A stretch of 64,000 nt of DNA from Bradyrhizobium aeschynomenes (GCF_013178945.1 NZ_JABFDM010000015.1:1-64000), one strand, 5' to 3'. Positions 44,224 to 52,439 are shown, counted from the stretch's first letter. Notes: generated from the letters alone by a model not told the origin. Numbers and translations are program-made.

Positions 44224-44511
44224 TTACCAGTGATGACGCCAGTAGTGACGGCGATGATAGTAGGGGGCGCCGTAATAGGCATACGGACCGGGTCCATAGG
44301 CGTAACGCGGGCCGTAACCGTAGTAGCCATAGCCCGGGCCATAGTAATAGGGATGCGAGGCCGCGATCGCGCCCGCGGTCAGCGCTCCCGCCGCGAGGCC
44401 GAATGCGAGCCCGGGTCCAAGGCCGCGCGCCTGTGCGGGCGCGGGCGTGGCCAGTGCGGTGGCAGCGACGGCGCCTGCTGTCGCCAGAACAGCCAATGTC
44501 TTTCTCAGCAT
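44224..44511 (-). CDS. Small secreted Gly/Tyr-rich protein
   Basis: This 95-residue protein has a signal peptide (MLRKTLAVLATAGAVAATALA, cut near PAQA). A short Gly/Ala hydrophobic stretch (LGPGLAFGLAAGALTAGAI) and a Tyr/Gly/Pro-rich tail (YYYGPGYGYYGYGPRYAYG) ending in a His-rich YHRRHYWRHHW follow. Proteins of this composition are common in Bradyrhizobium and are presumed to be cell-surface proteins. The His-rich end could bind metal. Start ATG 44511 gives a clean signal peptide. Confidence 0.85.
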   Translation of the reverse strand: MLRKTLAVLATAGAVAATALATPAPAQARGLGPGLAFGLAAGALTAGAIAASHPYYYGPGYGYYGYGPRYAYGPGPYAYYGAPYYHRRHYWRHHW

Positions 44512-44638
44512 GATGACCTCCAATTCAAATGCGTCCAAACAACGCAGTCGGCAGCGAATTGGTTGCAGCTGAGGGTGCCGTGACTGTGGGAACCGAAGAC
44601 CCTCCCCGGACGTTTTGTGGGGTCAAGGTGGAGCGGAC

Positions 44639-44782
44639 ATGGCGTCTTGGCTGGAACTTCTGTTCAACATCATCGGCTATGGCGGCTTCGTCGTGATCGC
44701 CTCGCGGCACCATGCGCCGGCGTCCGTCGATGTGCGGGAGCGCCACGGCGATGTGCCCGGCGTGGATGGAGACGGCCTCTGA
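44639..44782 (+). CDS. Possible small membrane protein, 47 aa
   Basis: The frame starts MASWLELLFNIIGYGGFVVIA, a likely membrane or signal-anchor helix, followed by a hydrophilic tail with HHAPASVDVRERHG. GGAG lies five bases before the ATG. I recognise no family. It could be a real small membrane protein; confidence is limited by its length. Confidence 0.45.
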   Translation: MASWLELLFNIIGYGGFVVIASRHHAPASVDVRERHGDVPGVDGDGL

Positions 44783-45245
44783 CATCACACGGAGGCAGCC
44801 AGCTCCTCCACAGGTCATCCGCAGCATATCCACAGCTCGGTACGATCCGCTTTGGCGCCACCCGATCAACGGCTTGGTGCGCAATATGCGCAGAATTGTC
44901 CACATGATGCGGAGAACACCTGCCATCCGCCCCTCGCCCGCGGGATGCCTGCGGCTGCCGCTCGTGCCTGCGCTGCGGCGTCGGATCCGGCTTTACAAAT
45001 TGCCTTGAACCTTCTGGTGCCTGCCCAAGACACATCAATACTGGGGATTTCAGGGCCCAGTCTTCGAGGGTGGCGCCACGCGACGAAGATATTCCGTCGC
45101 GCTGGCGCTGCTGTCGTTTCAGCTCGGCCGCTGCGCCATGCCGTCGACCGATCCCGCAAGGATCCACCCGGCCATGTCGTCAAAAAAAAAGAGGCCCCCT
45201 CTTCAGGGAGCCTCTGATCGCGATCGGCAACCGTGGAAGGTCGGA
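44783..45245. other. Intergenic region with HU terminator
   Basis: There is no gene here. Near the end (45183-45215) a minus-strand terminator for the HU gene is clear: GAGGCCCCCT pairs with AGGGAGCCTC and, on the minus strand, runs into a tract of about nine T. Two sequences resembling DnaA boxes (near 44827 and 44897) are probably chance. Confidence 0.6.
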
Positions 45246-45548
45246 TCAGGCGACCGCGTCCTTGGCGGCCTTGACCGGGCGTGCGCGCACGATCTTGCGG
45301 GCCGGCTTGGCCTTGAACATCATCTCTTCGCCGGTGAAGGGGTTGGTGCCCTTGCGCGCCTTGACGGCCGGCTTCTTGACGACGACGAACTTGGCGAAGC
45401 CCGGCACGAGGAACACGCCGTTCTTCTTCAGCTCCTTGTGGCCGACGTCGGTGAGCGTCTCCATGACGTTCTTGACGTCGCGCTTGGACAGCTCGGTGGA
45501 GGTCGCAATCTTCTCGATCAACTGCGACTTGGAAAGTTGGGTAGCCAT
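45246..45548 (-). CDS. HU-family DNA-binding protein
   Basis: This 100-residue histone-like protein has the HU/IHF body MATQLSKSQLIEKIATSTEL, LTDVGHKELKKNGVFLVPGFAKF and the DNA-binding arm ARKGTNPFTGEEMMFKAKPARKI. A basic tail with VRARPVKAAKDAVA goes beyond standard HU (90 residues). It bends and compacts DNA as a dimer. AGGAG precedes ATG 45548 at optimal spacing and a strong terminator follows, indicating high expression as a single gene. An upstream in-frame extension is rejected. Confidence 0.96.
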   Translation of the reverse strand: MATQLSKSQLIEKIATSTELSKRDVKNVMETLTDVGHKELKKNGVFLVPGFAKFVVVKKPAVKARKGTNPFTGEEMMFKAKPARKIVRARPVKAAKDAVA

Positions 45549-46150
45549 CGTATCTCCTCGTGATTGGTACCGGGTGATTGGTACTGATGAATGACGTGAC
45601 GACTGCGCGGCTATCAGCGCATTGCTGCGCAGACTGGTCGGGGCTTTCTGGCTGCATTGCACAGCCGGGACTTCAGTCGTCTGGTGGCGTATCACCCCGC
45701 GATTTTCGGGATTGTCCTGCATTTCAAGGGGCCCCGAAGCACCCACAGCGGCGCCAAAATTCCAACGGAGCGCGAAGAAGTCAAGCTGCGATGGCGATCG
45801 AACGGAGCATGCGATTCATTTTCCCCTATATTTCCAGGCATTTTCGACGCTCCTGCGTGATTTTGGCCGCACATGAGCGTCGAAAAGCGCTGAAAAGCCT
45901 GCACGCGGCGGCATCGCGCCGTTCATTCGTCGCCGCGAATCACTGCCAAAATAGCGATTCGTCAGCATTTCGCGGTCGCTACCCCGTCGCGCAAACCCAG
46001 TAAAGCTACGCGTCGAGCGGATCACAATCCGGCGCGGGCCCACATGTCTCGATCACAGGCGTGATGCGCGAAAGAACCAATTGCTGCTATGGATCGACGT
46101 CCATAGGCGGCGGTTGATCATCCGCTGCAAGTTCAGGGAGAGAAGAAACG
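45549..46150. other. 600-bp intergenic region with a long inverted repeat
   Basis: There is no supported gene. It should hold promoters for HU (minus) and the glyoxalase (plus). TTTTCGACGCTC (45841-45852) is exactly inverted at 45875-45886 with a 22-base loop, a stable hairpin or protein site of unknown role. Base composition here is less GC-rich than in neighbouring genes. Confidence 0.5.
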
Positions 46151-46603
46151 ATGCGTTATCTTCACACCATGCTGCGCGTGCGCAATCTCGACGCCGCGCT
46201 CAAATTCTATTCCGATGCGCTGGGCCTCAAGGAGGTACGCCGGATCGACAACGACAAGGGACGATTCACGCTGGTGTTTCTCTGCGCACCCGAAGATGAA
46301 CATCTGCTGAAGAGCCTGCCGCCGACGCGCGGCGCGCCACTGGTCGAGCTCACCTACAATTGGGATGAGGAAAGCTATGGCGAGGATCGGTACTTCGGCC
46401 ATCTCGCTTATGAGGTCGACGACATCTACGCCACCTGCGATCGGCTGATGAAGCTCGGCATCACCATCAACCGGCCGCCGCGCGACGGCAACATGGCCTT
46501 CGTCCGCTCGCCCGACCTGCACTCCATTGAACTGCTGCAGAAAGGCGAGCCGAAGGCGCCCGCCGAGCCCTGGCTGTCGATGCCGAACACCGGACATTGG
46601 TAG
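46151..46603 (+). CDS. gloA: Lactoylglutathione lyase (glyoxalase I)
   Basis: This 150-residue metalloenzyme of the VOC fold isomerises the methylglyoxal-glutathione hemithioacetal to S-lactoylglutathione. The metal ligands are visible in family positions: His5 (MRYLHTMLRV), Glu66 (VELTYNW), His84 (YFGHLAYEV) and Glu127 (SIELLQ). KFYSDALGLKEVRR is the typical first helix. The short loops suggest the Ni2+-dependent bacterial type. GGGAGAG lies ahead of ATG 46151. Confidence 0.94.
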   Translation: MRYLHTMLRVRNLDAALKFYSDALGLKEVRRIDNDKGRFTLVFLCAPEDEHLLKSLPPTRGAPLVELTYNWDEESYGEDRYFGHLAYEVDDIYATCDRLMKLGITINRPPRDGNMAFVRSPDLHSIELLQKGEPKAPAEPWLSMPNTGHW

Positions 46604-46690
46604 GCCGCTCGCCCGCATCATCCGGCCGGAACATCGAGCCCACCCTCGCGTTGTCGCTCCGATTGACGGAGAGGATATGAGGAGGCCGAG

Positions 46691-46771
46691 ATGGGTCGTG
46701 GAATTCTACTGTGGTTGTTGGGCGTGCCGATCCCGGTGATCATTCTGCTGTGGCTGTTCTTCGGCCGCTGA
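46691..46771 (+). CDS. 26-aa single-span membrane microprotein
   Basis: MGRGILLWLLGVPIPVIILL and a final WLFFGR form one membrane helix with a basic N-terminus. A strong GAGGAGG site lies just upstream and a textbook intrinsic terminator 26 bases after the stop, so this is a complete minimal gene rather than random sequence. Similar short proteins occur in many rhizobia, to my knowledge. The function is unknown; such helices often bind and tune larger membrane proteins. Confidence 0.8.
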   Translation: MGRGILLWLLGVPIPVIILLWLFFGR

Positions 46772-46796
46772 TCGCCGCGAACGATACGTTCGACGG

Positions 46797-46824
46797 AAAA
46801 GCCCCGCTTCGAGCGGGGCTTTTT
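46797..46824 (+). terminator. Intrinsic terminator of the microprotein gene
   Basis: GCCCCGCT (46801-46808) pairs with AGCGGGGC (46812-46819), flanked by AAAA and TTTTT, so it can work in both directions. Confidence 0.9.
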
Positions 46825-46877
46825 GCGTAACATGAGCTAACGTCGATGCCATGCGAACGCCGAGACAGGAGCCGAAC

Positions 46878-47516
46878 GTGTCCGACAACAAACTGACGAT
46901 CTGGGGCCGTCCCAACTCGGTGAATGTACAGAAGGTGCTGTGGTGTCTCGCCGAGCTCGACCTCGCTCATGAGCGGATCGACGCCGGCATGCAATTCGGC
47001 CGCAACAACGAAGCCGACTATCTCGCCATGAATCCGAACGGCCGCATTCCCACGCTGGTCGATGGTGATTTCGTGCTGTGGGAGAGCAACGCGATCATGC
47101 GTTATCTCTGTCTGGCGGACGGCAAGGGCACCCCGCTCTATCCGGTCCTGCCGCGCCACCGCGCCGGCGTCGAGCGCTGGTTGGACTGGACCCTCTCGAC
47201 GGTGCAGCCGATCGAGCGGCCGCTGTTCTGGGGCCTGGTGCGAACTCCGCCCGCGGAGCGCGATATGCGCGGGCTGCAGAAGGCGGCCGACGAGGCCGCG
47301 GCGATGTGGCGCATCCTGGACGCGCATCTGGCGACGCGAAGCTATGTCGAGGCCGAGAGCTTCACCCTCGCCGACATCGCGCTCGGCGCCTATGCGCGGC
47401 GCTGGTTCGGCGTCGAAGGCGTCGTCAAGCCGGAGCTGATCAACCTGGCGCGCTGGTACCACGTCGTCGCGCAGCGCCCGGCCTTCATCCGCCACATCGC
47501 GCCGCCGCTATCGTGA
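46878..47516 (+). CDS. Glutathione S-transferase
   Basis: This 212-residue cytosolic GST starts at GTG 46878, with AGGAG six bases upstream. The N-terminal thioredoxin domain has LTIWGRPNSVNVQKVLWCLAE, in which Ser18-type SVNV is the probable glutathione-activating site. NPNGRIPTLVDGDFVLWESNAI, split over the beta3-alpha3 region, supplies the cis-Pro and Ser that bind glutathione. The C-terminal helical domain includes FTLADIALGAYARRW. It resembles Beta/Theta-like bacterial GSTs. The substrate is unknown; it is close to glyoxalase, another glutathione enzyme. Confidence 0.93.
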   Translation: MSDNKLTIWGRPNSVNVQKVLWCLAELDLAHERIDAGMQFGRNNEADYLAMNPNGRIPTLVDGDFVLWESNAIMRYLCLADGKGTPLYPVLPRHRAGVERWLDWTLSTVQPIERPLFWGLVRTPPAERDMRGLQKAADEAAAMWRILDAHLATRSYVEAESFTLADIALGAYARRWFGVEGVVKPELINLARWYHVVAQRPAFIRHIAPPLS

Positions 47517-47521
47517 GGGCA

Positions 47522-47779
47522 TCAGCGCCCGACCGAGGTCCCCGTCTCGAACCGCAGGGCCCCGCCGACTTTCATGCAGGTGTCAGTGCCTTCGACGCGG
47601 ACGAAATTGGCGCCGTAGGATGCGCAGGGATTCCGAGCGACCGCGGCGGGACGGGATGCCGGCTTGTTGGTTGCCGCGGCCTTGGGTGTCAGGAGCGATG
47701 ACCCCGGCGCGCCCGCGGATGCGGGGAGCGGCGCGACGGCCAACCATGTGACGATGCCGAGGATGAAAGACCTGAACAT
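47522..47779 (-). CDS. Small secreted protein resembling a porin N-terminus
   Basis: This 85-residue protein has a signal peptide (MFRSFILGIVTWLAVAPLPA, cut near ASAG) and an Ala/Pro-rich linker. It ends with a block NPCASYGANFVRVEGTDTCM followed by KVGGALRFETG. That block mirrors the first strand and plug region of alphaproteobacterial porins (pattern C-xYGxGF-IPGTDTC-KIGG), but nothing of the barrel follows. It may be a stand-alone plug-like protein with a disulfide, or a porin cut down to its N-terminus. The stop is five bases from the convergent GST stop. Confidence 0.7.
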   Translation of the reverse strand: MFRSFILGIVTWLAVAPLPASAGAPGSSLLTPKAAATNKPASRPAAVARNPCASYGANFVRVEGTDTCMKVGGALRFETGTSVGR

Positions 47780-47826
47780 ATCAGCTTGATAGCGCGTCGG
47801 TCGCGAGAACGCGACGGCGCGATGCG

Positions 47827-48084
47827 CTACTTCCCGATGAACTTGACGCCGACCGAAGCGCCGCGGCGCCAGACCACCTGGCACAGCCGGCCGGTGCGCG
47901 CATCACGCGCGAAGGCGAGCCGGATGGTCGCCGGCAGAGCCGCGGCATCCTCCAGGGTCAGCCGGGCGCCGGCACTCGAAATGTCCTGAACCAGGCAGTG
48001 CCGCACGGCGAATCCACCCTCCAGCGTGATCCACGCCGGTTGCTTCATCGATTTGCGGGCTTCCCGCTTCTTGGGCGCGGCCAT
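47827..48084 (-). CDS. PilZ domain protein
   Basis: This protein of about 85 residues begins AAPKKREARKSMKQPAWITL and continues CLVQDISSAGARLTLEDAA and VVWRRGASVGVKFIGK, the beta-barrel pattern of PilZ. The c-di-GMP signature RxxxR...DxSxxG is partly present (DISSAGA), while the N-terminal Arg pair is degenerate (KKREARK). Binding of c-di-GMP is possible but uncertain. I prefer the second ATG (48084), seven bases after AGGAG; the first is three bases upstream. Confidence 0.88.
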   Translation of the reverse strand: MAAPKKREARKSMKQPAWITLEGGFAVRHCLVQDISSAGARLTLEDAAALPATIRLAFARDARTGRLCQVVWRRGASVGVKFIGK

Positions 48085-48216
48085 CATCCTTCTCCTGCTT
48101 GCCCGCTGCAGTACGGCAAGGACCCTAATGGACGGTTGATTGGACCAAACAGGCCTCCGACCGACCGGAAGCCCGACCGTCGATCAATTGCGAATAATGA
48201 GGATGACCGTGCGGGG

Positions 48217-48291
48217 TGGCGCTCCCTAGCGGAATCGAACCGCTCTCTCCACCGTGAAAGGGTGGCGTCCTAACCGATAGACGAAGGGAGC
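48217..48291 (-). tRNA. tRNA-Glu (TTC)
   Basis: The minus strand gives acceptor GCTCCC/GGGAGC, an anticodon arm CCACC/GGTGG with loop CTTTCAC (anticodon TTC), T arm AGCGG/CCGCT with TTCGATT, discriminator G and an encoded CCA. Identity elements fit tRNA-Glu. Confidence 0.97.
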
Positions 48292-48510
48292 CTACGTACG
48301 ATGCTGCCAGGGCAAGCCACCCCAACACCACCGCCGCCTGCGCGCATTTGGCAAAACCTTCAACAAATCAGCGAGTTGAGGCTGAGATCTGCGAGGTCGG
48401 CCGAACCACCGGAGATGATTCCGTGCCGCGCGCGGCCGAACGTATAGAGGCGTTTGTCCGCCCGGGCAAGCCGCCCCTTGCACGTCTTTACCGGTCCTGT
48501 CGTGCCATGC

Positions 48511-48843
48511 TCAACGCGCCGCAAACAACGGAGAGATCCCGTCCGTGTCGATATAGACGATGCCGTCCTCGACCTTCAGGGGATACTGGGCCAGCGCGCT
48601 CTCCGGCGGATGCACGGGCTGGCCGGTCAGGGCATCCCAGGTCCAGTTGTGCACCGGACAGCTCAGCAGGCGGCCGTCAAAGCCAGCCTCCTCCATCGGC
48701 GCTGCGGTATGCGGGCACACGCCCTGGAAGGCCTTGAGCTCGCCCTGGTCGGGCCAGGCGAGGATGATGAGCTGGGCGTCGGCGATGACGAGGCGCATCC
48801 CGCCCTCGTCGATTGTGTCGGCCTTGCAGACGCGGGTGAACAT
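48511..48843 (-). CDS. Rieske [2Fe-2S] ferredoxin-like protein
   Basis: This 110-residue single-domain Rieske protein has cluster ligands Cys43/His45 (VCPHTAAPM) and Cys62/His65 (SCPVHNWTWD), the spacing of dioxygenase-type ferredoxins. The N-terminal strand set (FTRVCKADTIDEGGMRLVI) and the C-terminal LAQYPLKVEDGIVYID complete the fold. It lacks a membrane anchor and is likely a soluble electron carrier for an oxygenase encoded elsewhere. Start ATG 48843; the in-frame stretch upstream is not part of the fold. Confidence 0.93.
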   Translation of the reverse strand: MFTRVCKADTIDEGGMRLVIADAQLIILAWPDQGELKAFQGVCPHTAAPMEEAGFDGRLLSCPVHNWTWDALTGQPVHPPESALAQYPLKVEDGIVYIDTDGISPLFAAR

Positions 48844-49047
48844 GCGGGCCTCCTCGGTCCTGCCTGCGACGTACGTGGACGAAGCCAGACCAGCAAGACT
48901 CATTCCGTGCGCTCTTCGCGCCCACAGCAACAGCCCGGTGCTGGCACCCTTCTTGCGACATTACTCGCTGGGATCGCGTTGGACGTCGCGTCGTGTCGCA
49001 AAGGCGACAGAGCGTGCGGCCGGCGGCAAGTGGCGGCGGAGTGCGAC

Positions 49048-49800
49048 ATGACCGACATGACGGAACTGAGGACACGCAAGGAGCCGCTCAATCTCGCGAT
49101 CGTGCATGTCGATCCCGACGCCTTCATCGCCAACCTGATGGGCTGGCTCGAGATCACGGCCTTCATCAAGGCGCAACGTGCCGGCGAGGCTGTCGTGCCT
49201 GCTGACGGCAAGACGCCGGCTTTGACGGCTGCGCAGCTGAAGAATGGCGGCGTGCATGAGGTCGGCAACGACGCGCTGTTCGCCTTCGCGATGACGGCGG
49301 CATTGAAGGGCGACAAGCCCGCCGTCGACAAGGTCGAGACCGCCCTGCTCGACAGCATGGGGCAGGATTTTCCGGGGTCGTTCGCGCTGTGGCACTTCCG
49401 CGCTGCGATCGACGCGCCGACCACGCTCGACGATTTCGTCGGCCAAGCGGGCAAGAAGATGCTGACGGGCGATCTGCCGCCGCCCCCCTTGCGCGCCAAG
49501 GAGTCTTGGAGCGCCGGACTGCGGTTCTTCGAGAAGGCGCGCAAGTCCAACTTCGTCCACGAGATCATGTATCCGCTGGCGAAATGGACGCGGGCGCGCT
49601 GGACCGAGACCGCCGAGAAAGGCGTCGCCTTCCTGCATCACATCGAGGACAACGTTCCGGTGCTGCGCGAGGTGCTCGAGGAGAAGCGCAACGACCAGGC
49701 GTTCATCGCCAACGTCCTGCTGCGGCTGGCGCCCGCCGTCGACATGGAGCTGAACGAGGAATATCAGGGATTTCTGCGCTCGCTGGCGCGGCGCAACTGA
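49048..49800 (+). CDS. Hypothetical protein, 250 aa
   Basis: I do not recognise this protein. It starts MTDMTELRTRKEPLNLAIVH with GGAG six bases upstream. It is soluble, alpha/beta then helical, with no signal peptide. Distinct stretches are HVDPDAFIANLMGWLEITAF, GNDALFAFAMTAALKGD and, near the end, FLHHIEDNVPVLREVLEEKRND. It is divergent from the Rieske gene, with about 200 bases between, and ends before a bidirectional terminator. The good codon use and clear ribosome-binding site make it a real gene. Confidence 0.8.
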   Translation: MTDMTELRTRKEPLNLAIVHVDPDAFIANLMGWLEITAFIKAQRAGEAVVPADGKTPALTAAQLKNGGVHEVGNDALFAFAMTAALKGDKPAVDKVETALLDSMGQDFPGSFALWHFRAAIDAPTTLDDFVGQAGKKMLTGDLPPPPLRAKESWSAGLRFFEKARKSNFVHEIMYPLAKWTRARWTETAEKGVAFLHHIEDNVPVLREVLEEKRNDQAFIANVLLRLAPAVDMELNEEYQGFLRSLARRN

Positions 49801-49876
49801 CGGGGTCGCCCTCGCCGTGAGCTCGGTCGTCCGTAACGGGCGATTGCGATGGTGGGGTTTGCGACACGCGACAGCA

Positions 49877-49911
49877 AAAAGGCCGGCGGGCGTTACGCCG
49901 CCGACCTTTTG
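49877..49911. terminator. Bidirectional intrinsic terminator
   Basis: AAAAGG-C-CGGCGG pairs with CCGCCG-A-CCTTTT around an eight-base loop, with A-run and T-run on opposite sides. It follows the 250-aa gene on the plus strand and could also stop minus-strand transcripts. Confidence 0.85.
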
Positions 49912-50033
49912 TCGCGACTGCCGGCTCCGGCTGGCCGGTTCCGTCGCACTCCTGGGGGAGTCCACGGACAGGGTCGCGCGACCTGGTTAATGATCTCCTA
50001 ACGGCGACAGCCGTGCGCTTACGGAGAGCTCGG

Positions 50034-50255
50034 TCAGCTCAGCAGCAATGCACGCTTCTTCTCGCGCCGCAGCTTGAGCTCCTGACAACCGGAGAGCCGG
50101 ACCAGCTCCTGCGGGTGCATGTCGTAGCCGTGGCTGCCATAGAGATTTTGCTGCGCCATCGGGACCTGCGCCGGCCGGCCGGCCACATCGGCGGTCAGCG
50201 AATCCCCGGACGGCGAACCACGGACCGGTTCGATCCCTGTCCTCAAAGCGGTCAT
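50034..50255 (-). CDS. Hypothetical protein, 73 aa
   Basis: It starts MTALRTGIEPVRGSPSGDSL with GGAG six bases before the ATG. The C-terminal half reads YDMHPQELVRLSGCQELKLR and ends in a basic REKKRALLLS. I recognise no family and see no membrane segment. It lies about 80 bases downstream of the hemerythrin gene in the same direction, so it may share its transcript. Confidence 0.6.
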   Translation of the reverse strand: MTALRTGIEPVRGSPSGDSLTADVAGRPAQVPMAQQNLYGSHGYDMHPQELVRLSGCQELKLRREKKRALLLS

Positions 50256-50337
50256 AGCCAACTCCGTGAAAGAGTGCCTGCCCCCGGCGTGGAACTATAG
50301 CCCTCTGCCGGCGCGGCGCAATTGGGACAAAATGCCA

Positions 50338-50913
50338 TCAGCGGCTGGCGCGGGCCTGCTCCGCCTCCTGCTCCCAGCGCAGGATCGACCGCTCCAGACT
50401 GTGAAATTTCTCGGCGACGTCGCCGTCGAATAGCGGGTCCTTGCGGTCGGACATGCGGGCGTCGATGTCGGCCCAGTCCTCGGCATGCAGGGCGCGCAAG
50501 GCAGCAGGAAACAGCAGCGTCTCCTCCTTGCGCAGATGCTCGCGCTGGCTGTCGATGAACTGCAGCACGGCCGCGTGGAAACTCTCGCGCAGGATCTCCT
50601 GGTCCGACAGCACCGCGTTCACCGCCTCGGCAAAGCCGCGCAGCCGCTGCGCCTCGCTGTCGTGCTCGTCATCGACGTCGCCATAGGTGGCCGCCGCCGC
50701 GGGATCGCGCGCGCGCAGCTTGGCGAAGATCATCTCCTCCTTGGGATGATGACAGCGCTGCGGATAGTCCTCGAAATAGGCGATGATGCTTTGCAGGATG
50801 TCGTAGTCGGGCTTCCGATTGTGATCGAACAGCTCCAGCTCGTGCTCGAGCACCGAAAGAAGCTTCTCGAGATTCTCGTGCTCCTGCAGCAGCGCTTCGA
50901 TGATCTTTGCCAT
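50338..50913 (-). CDS. Hemerythrin-domain protein
   Basis: This 191-residue four-helix-bundle protein of the HHE/hemerythrin family has candidate di-iron ligands in family order: His in LLQEHENLEKLL (about 11), His/Glu in CHHPKEEMIFAKL (about 55-60), His in VDDEHDSEAQRL (about 86) and His/Glu in REHLRKEETLLFP (about 128). It would bind O2 or act as an iron or NO sensor or buffer. Start ATG 50913 (MAKIIEALLQEH); an in-frame upstream extension is rejected. It lies next to hemA, which suggests a shared oxygen/iron theme. Confidence 0.92.
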   Translation of the reverse strand: MAKIIEALLQEHENLEKLLSVLEHELELFDHNRKPDYDILQSIIAYFEDYPQRCHHPKEEMIFAKLRARDPAAAATYGDVDDEHDSEAQRLRGFAEAVNAVLSDQEILRESFHAAVLQFIDSQREHLRKEETLLFPAALRALHAEDWADIDARMSDRKDPLFDGDVAEKFHSLERSILRWEQEAEQARASR

Positions 50914-51053
50914 GGCGGTCTCGCCTTTGAGCCGGCCGGAACTGCCGAACCGGCATGCTCCCCTGATCGCAAAAGAATACGCCCGCGCGAGCGCGGGCGG
51001 CATTGCGGCAGATCAAACTGACACGGCGACATGACAGGCCGGCGGGACAGCCC

Positions 51054-52286
51054 TTACTCCGCGGCCATCGCCTGCGACGCACGCGGCAGGCCGAGCCGGT
51101 CCCAGACCTCGACCAGCGCTTCGGCAAGCGTGTCGATCAGGCCGTCATCATGGTAGGGCGACGGGGTGATGCGCAGCCGCTCCAGGCCGCGCGGCACGGT
51201 CGGGTAGTTGATCGGCTGGATGTAGATGCTGTGCTCGGCCAACAGCAGATCGGACGCCGTCTTGCACTTCTCGGGATCGCCGACATGCACCGGCACGATG
51301 TGGGTATCGGAGGGCATCACCGGCAGCCCGGAGGCGTTGAGCACGGCCTTCAGCCGCGCGGCGCGGTCCTGGTGCCGGTCGCGCTCCCATTGCGAGGTCT
51401 TCAAATGGCGGATCGCGGCGGTCGCGGCGGCGCAGACCGGCGGCGGCAGCGCCGTGGTGAAGATGAAGCCCGGCGCATAGGAGCGCACGGCGTCGATCAG
51501 ATTGGCGTTGGCGGCGATGTAGCCGCCGAGGCAGCCGTAGGCCTTGGCCAGCGTGCCCTCGAGGATGTCGATGCGCGCCATCGCGCCGTCGCGCTCGGCA
51601 ATGCCGCCGCCGCGCGGACCGTACATGCCGACCGCATGGACCTCGTCCACGTAAGTCAGCGCGTTGTAGCGCTCGGCCAGGTCGCAGATGCGATGCAGCG
51701 GCGCGACGTCGCCGTCCATCGAGTACAGGCTCTCGCAGACGATCAGCTTGGGCCGGTCCGGATCGGCCTGACGCAGCAGCTCTTCGAGATGGGCGAGGTC
51801 GTTGTGCCGCCAGACCTGCTTCTCGGTGCCGGCCTTGCGGACCCCCTCGATCATCGAATTGTGGTTCAGCGCATCCGACAGCAACAGGCAGTTCGGCAGC
51901 AGCTTTGCGATCGTCGAAATGCCGGTCTCGTTGGAGACGTAGCCTGACGTGAACACCAGCGCGGCTTCCTTGCCGTGGAGATCGGCGAGCTCGCGCTCGA
52001 GCTCGATCAGCGGATGGTTGGTGCCGGCGATGTTGCGGGTGCCGCCGGCGCCGGTGCCCATGCGCGCAGCGACATCGACCATGGCGCCGATGACCTTCGG
52101 GTGCTGGCCCATGCCGAGATAGTCGTTGGAGCACCAGATGACGACGTCCTTCGGCCCCTCTGGCGAATGCCAGATCGCGTGCGGAAAGCGGCCGGCGAGG
52201 CGCTCGAGATCGGCGAATACGCGATAGCGGCGCTCCTGGTGCAATTGATCGAGGGCGCGGTCGAAATAGCTGTCGTAGGTCTTCAC
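51054..52286 (-). CDS. hemA: 5-aminolevulinate synthase
   Basis: This 410-residue PLP enzyme condenses glycine with succinyl-CoA, the first step of haem synthesis by the Shemin route used in Alphaproteobacteria. Motifs are WCSNDYLGMGQHPKVIGAM, GTGAGGTRNIAGTNHPLIEL, LLLSDALNHNSMIEGVR, YVDEVHAVGMYG (Asp binding the PLP ring N) and EGTLAKAYGCLGGY, where Lys about 245 forms the Schiff base. The length equals rhizobial HemA. A FixK/FNR-like box lies about 113 bases upstream of the ATG, pointing to oxygen control as seen for hemA in other Alphaproteobacteria. Confidence 0.98.
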   Translation of the reverse strand: MKTYDSYFDRALDQLHQERRYRVFADLERLAGRFPHAIWHSPEGPKDVVIWCSNDYLGMGQHPKVIGAMVDVAARMGTGAGGTRNIAGTNHPLIELERELADLHGKEAALVFTSGYVSNETGISTIAKLLPNCLLLSDALNHNSMIEGVRKAGTEKQVWRHNDLAHLEELLRQADPDRPKLIVCESLYSMDGDVAPLHRICDLAERYNALTYVDEVHAVGMYGPRGGGIAERDGAMARIDILEGTLAKAYGCLGGYIAANANLIDAVRSYAPGFIFTTALPPPVCAAATAAIRHLKTSQWERDRHQDRAARLKAVLNASGLPVMPSDTHIVPVHVGDPEKCKTASDLLLAEHSIYIQPINYPTVPRGLERLRITPSPYHDDGLIDTLAEALVEVWDRLGLPRASQAMAAE

Positions 52287-52392
52287 CTGATCCGTCCTTC
52301 CCCTGCCCGGCGGTCCGACGTCACAGGTCCCCGCGAGCCCTCTTGAGGTTTGTTTCTGGCGTGGACCAAAGCGCAGTTCTGCCCCCCCTTCG

Positions 52393-52406
52393 TTGATCCA
52401 GATCAG
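52393..52406 (-). promoter_or_regulatory. FixK/FNR-like box upstream of hemA
   Basis: TTGATCCAGATCAG differs by one base from TTGAT-N4-ATCAA. It lies between divergently positioned hemA (ATG 52286) and the end of the cysteine-synthase-like gene (52440), centred about 113 bases from the hemA ATG. Confidence 0.55.
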
Positions 52407-52439
52407 GGATCGAGCAGGTCGGAGGGCATCCGGACCGGC

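Noticed and set aside
44826..44910. Two DnaA-box-like sequences (ATATCCACAG and TTGTCCACA).
   Set aside because: Only two imperfect matches, no AT-rich unwinding region and no origin-associated genes nearby.
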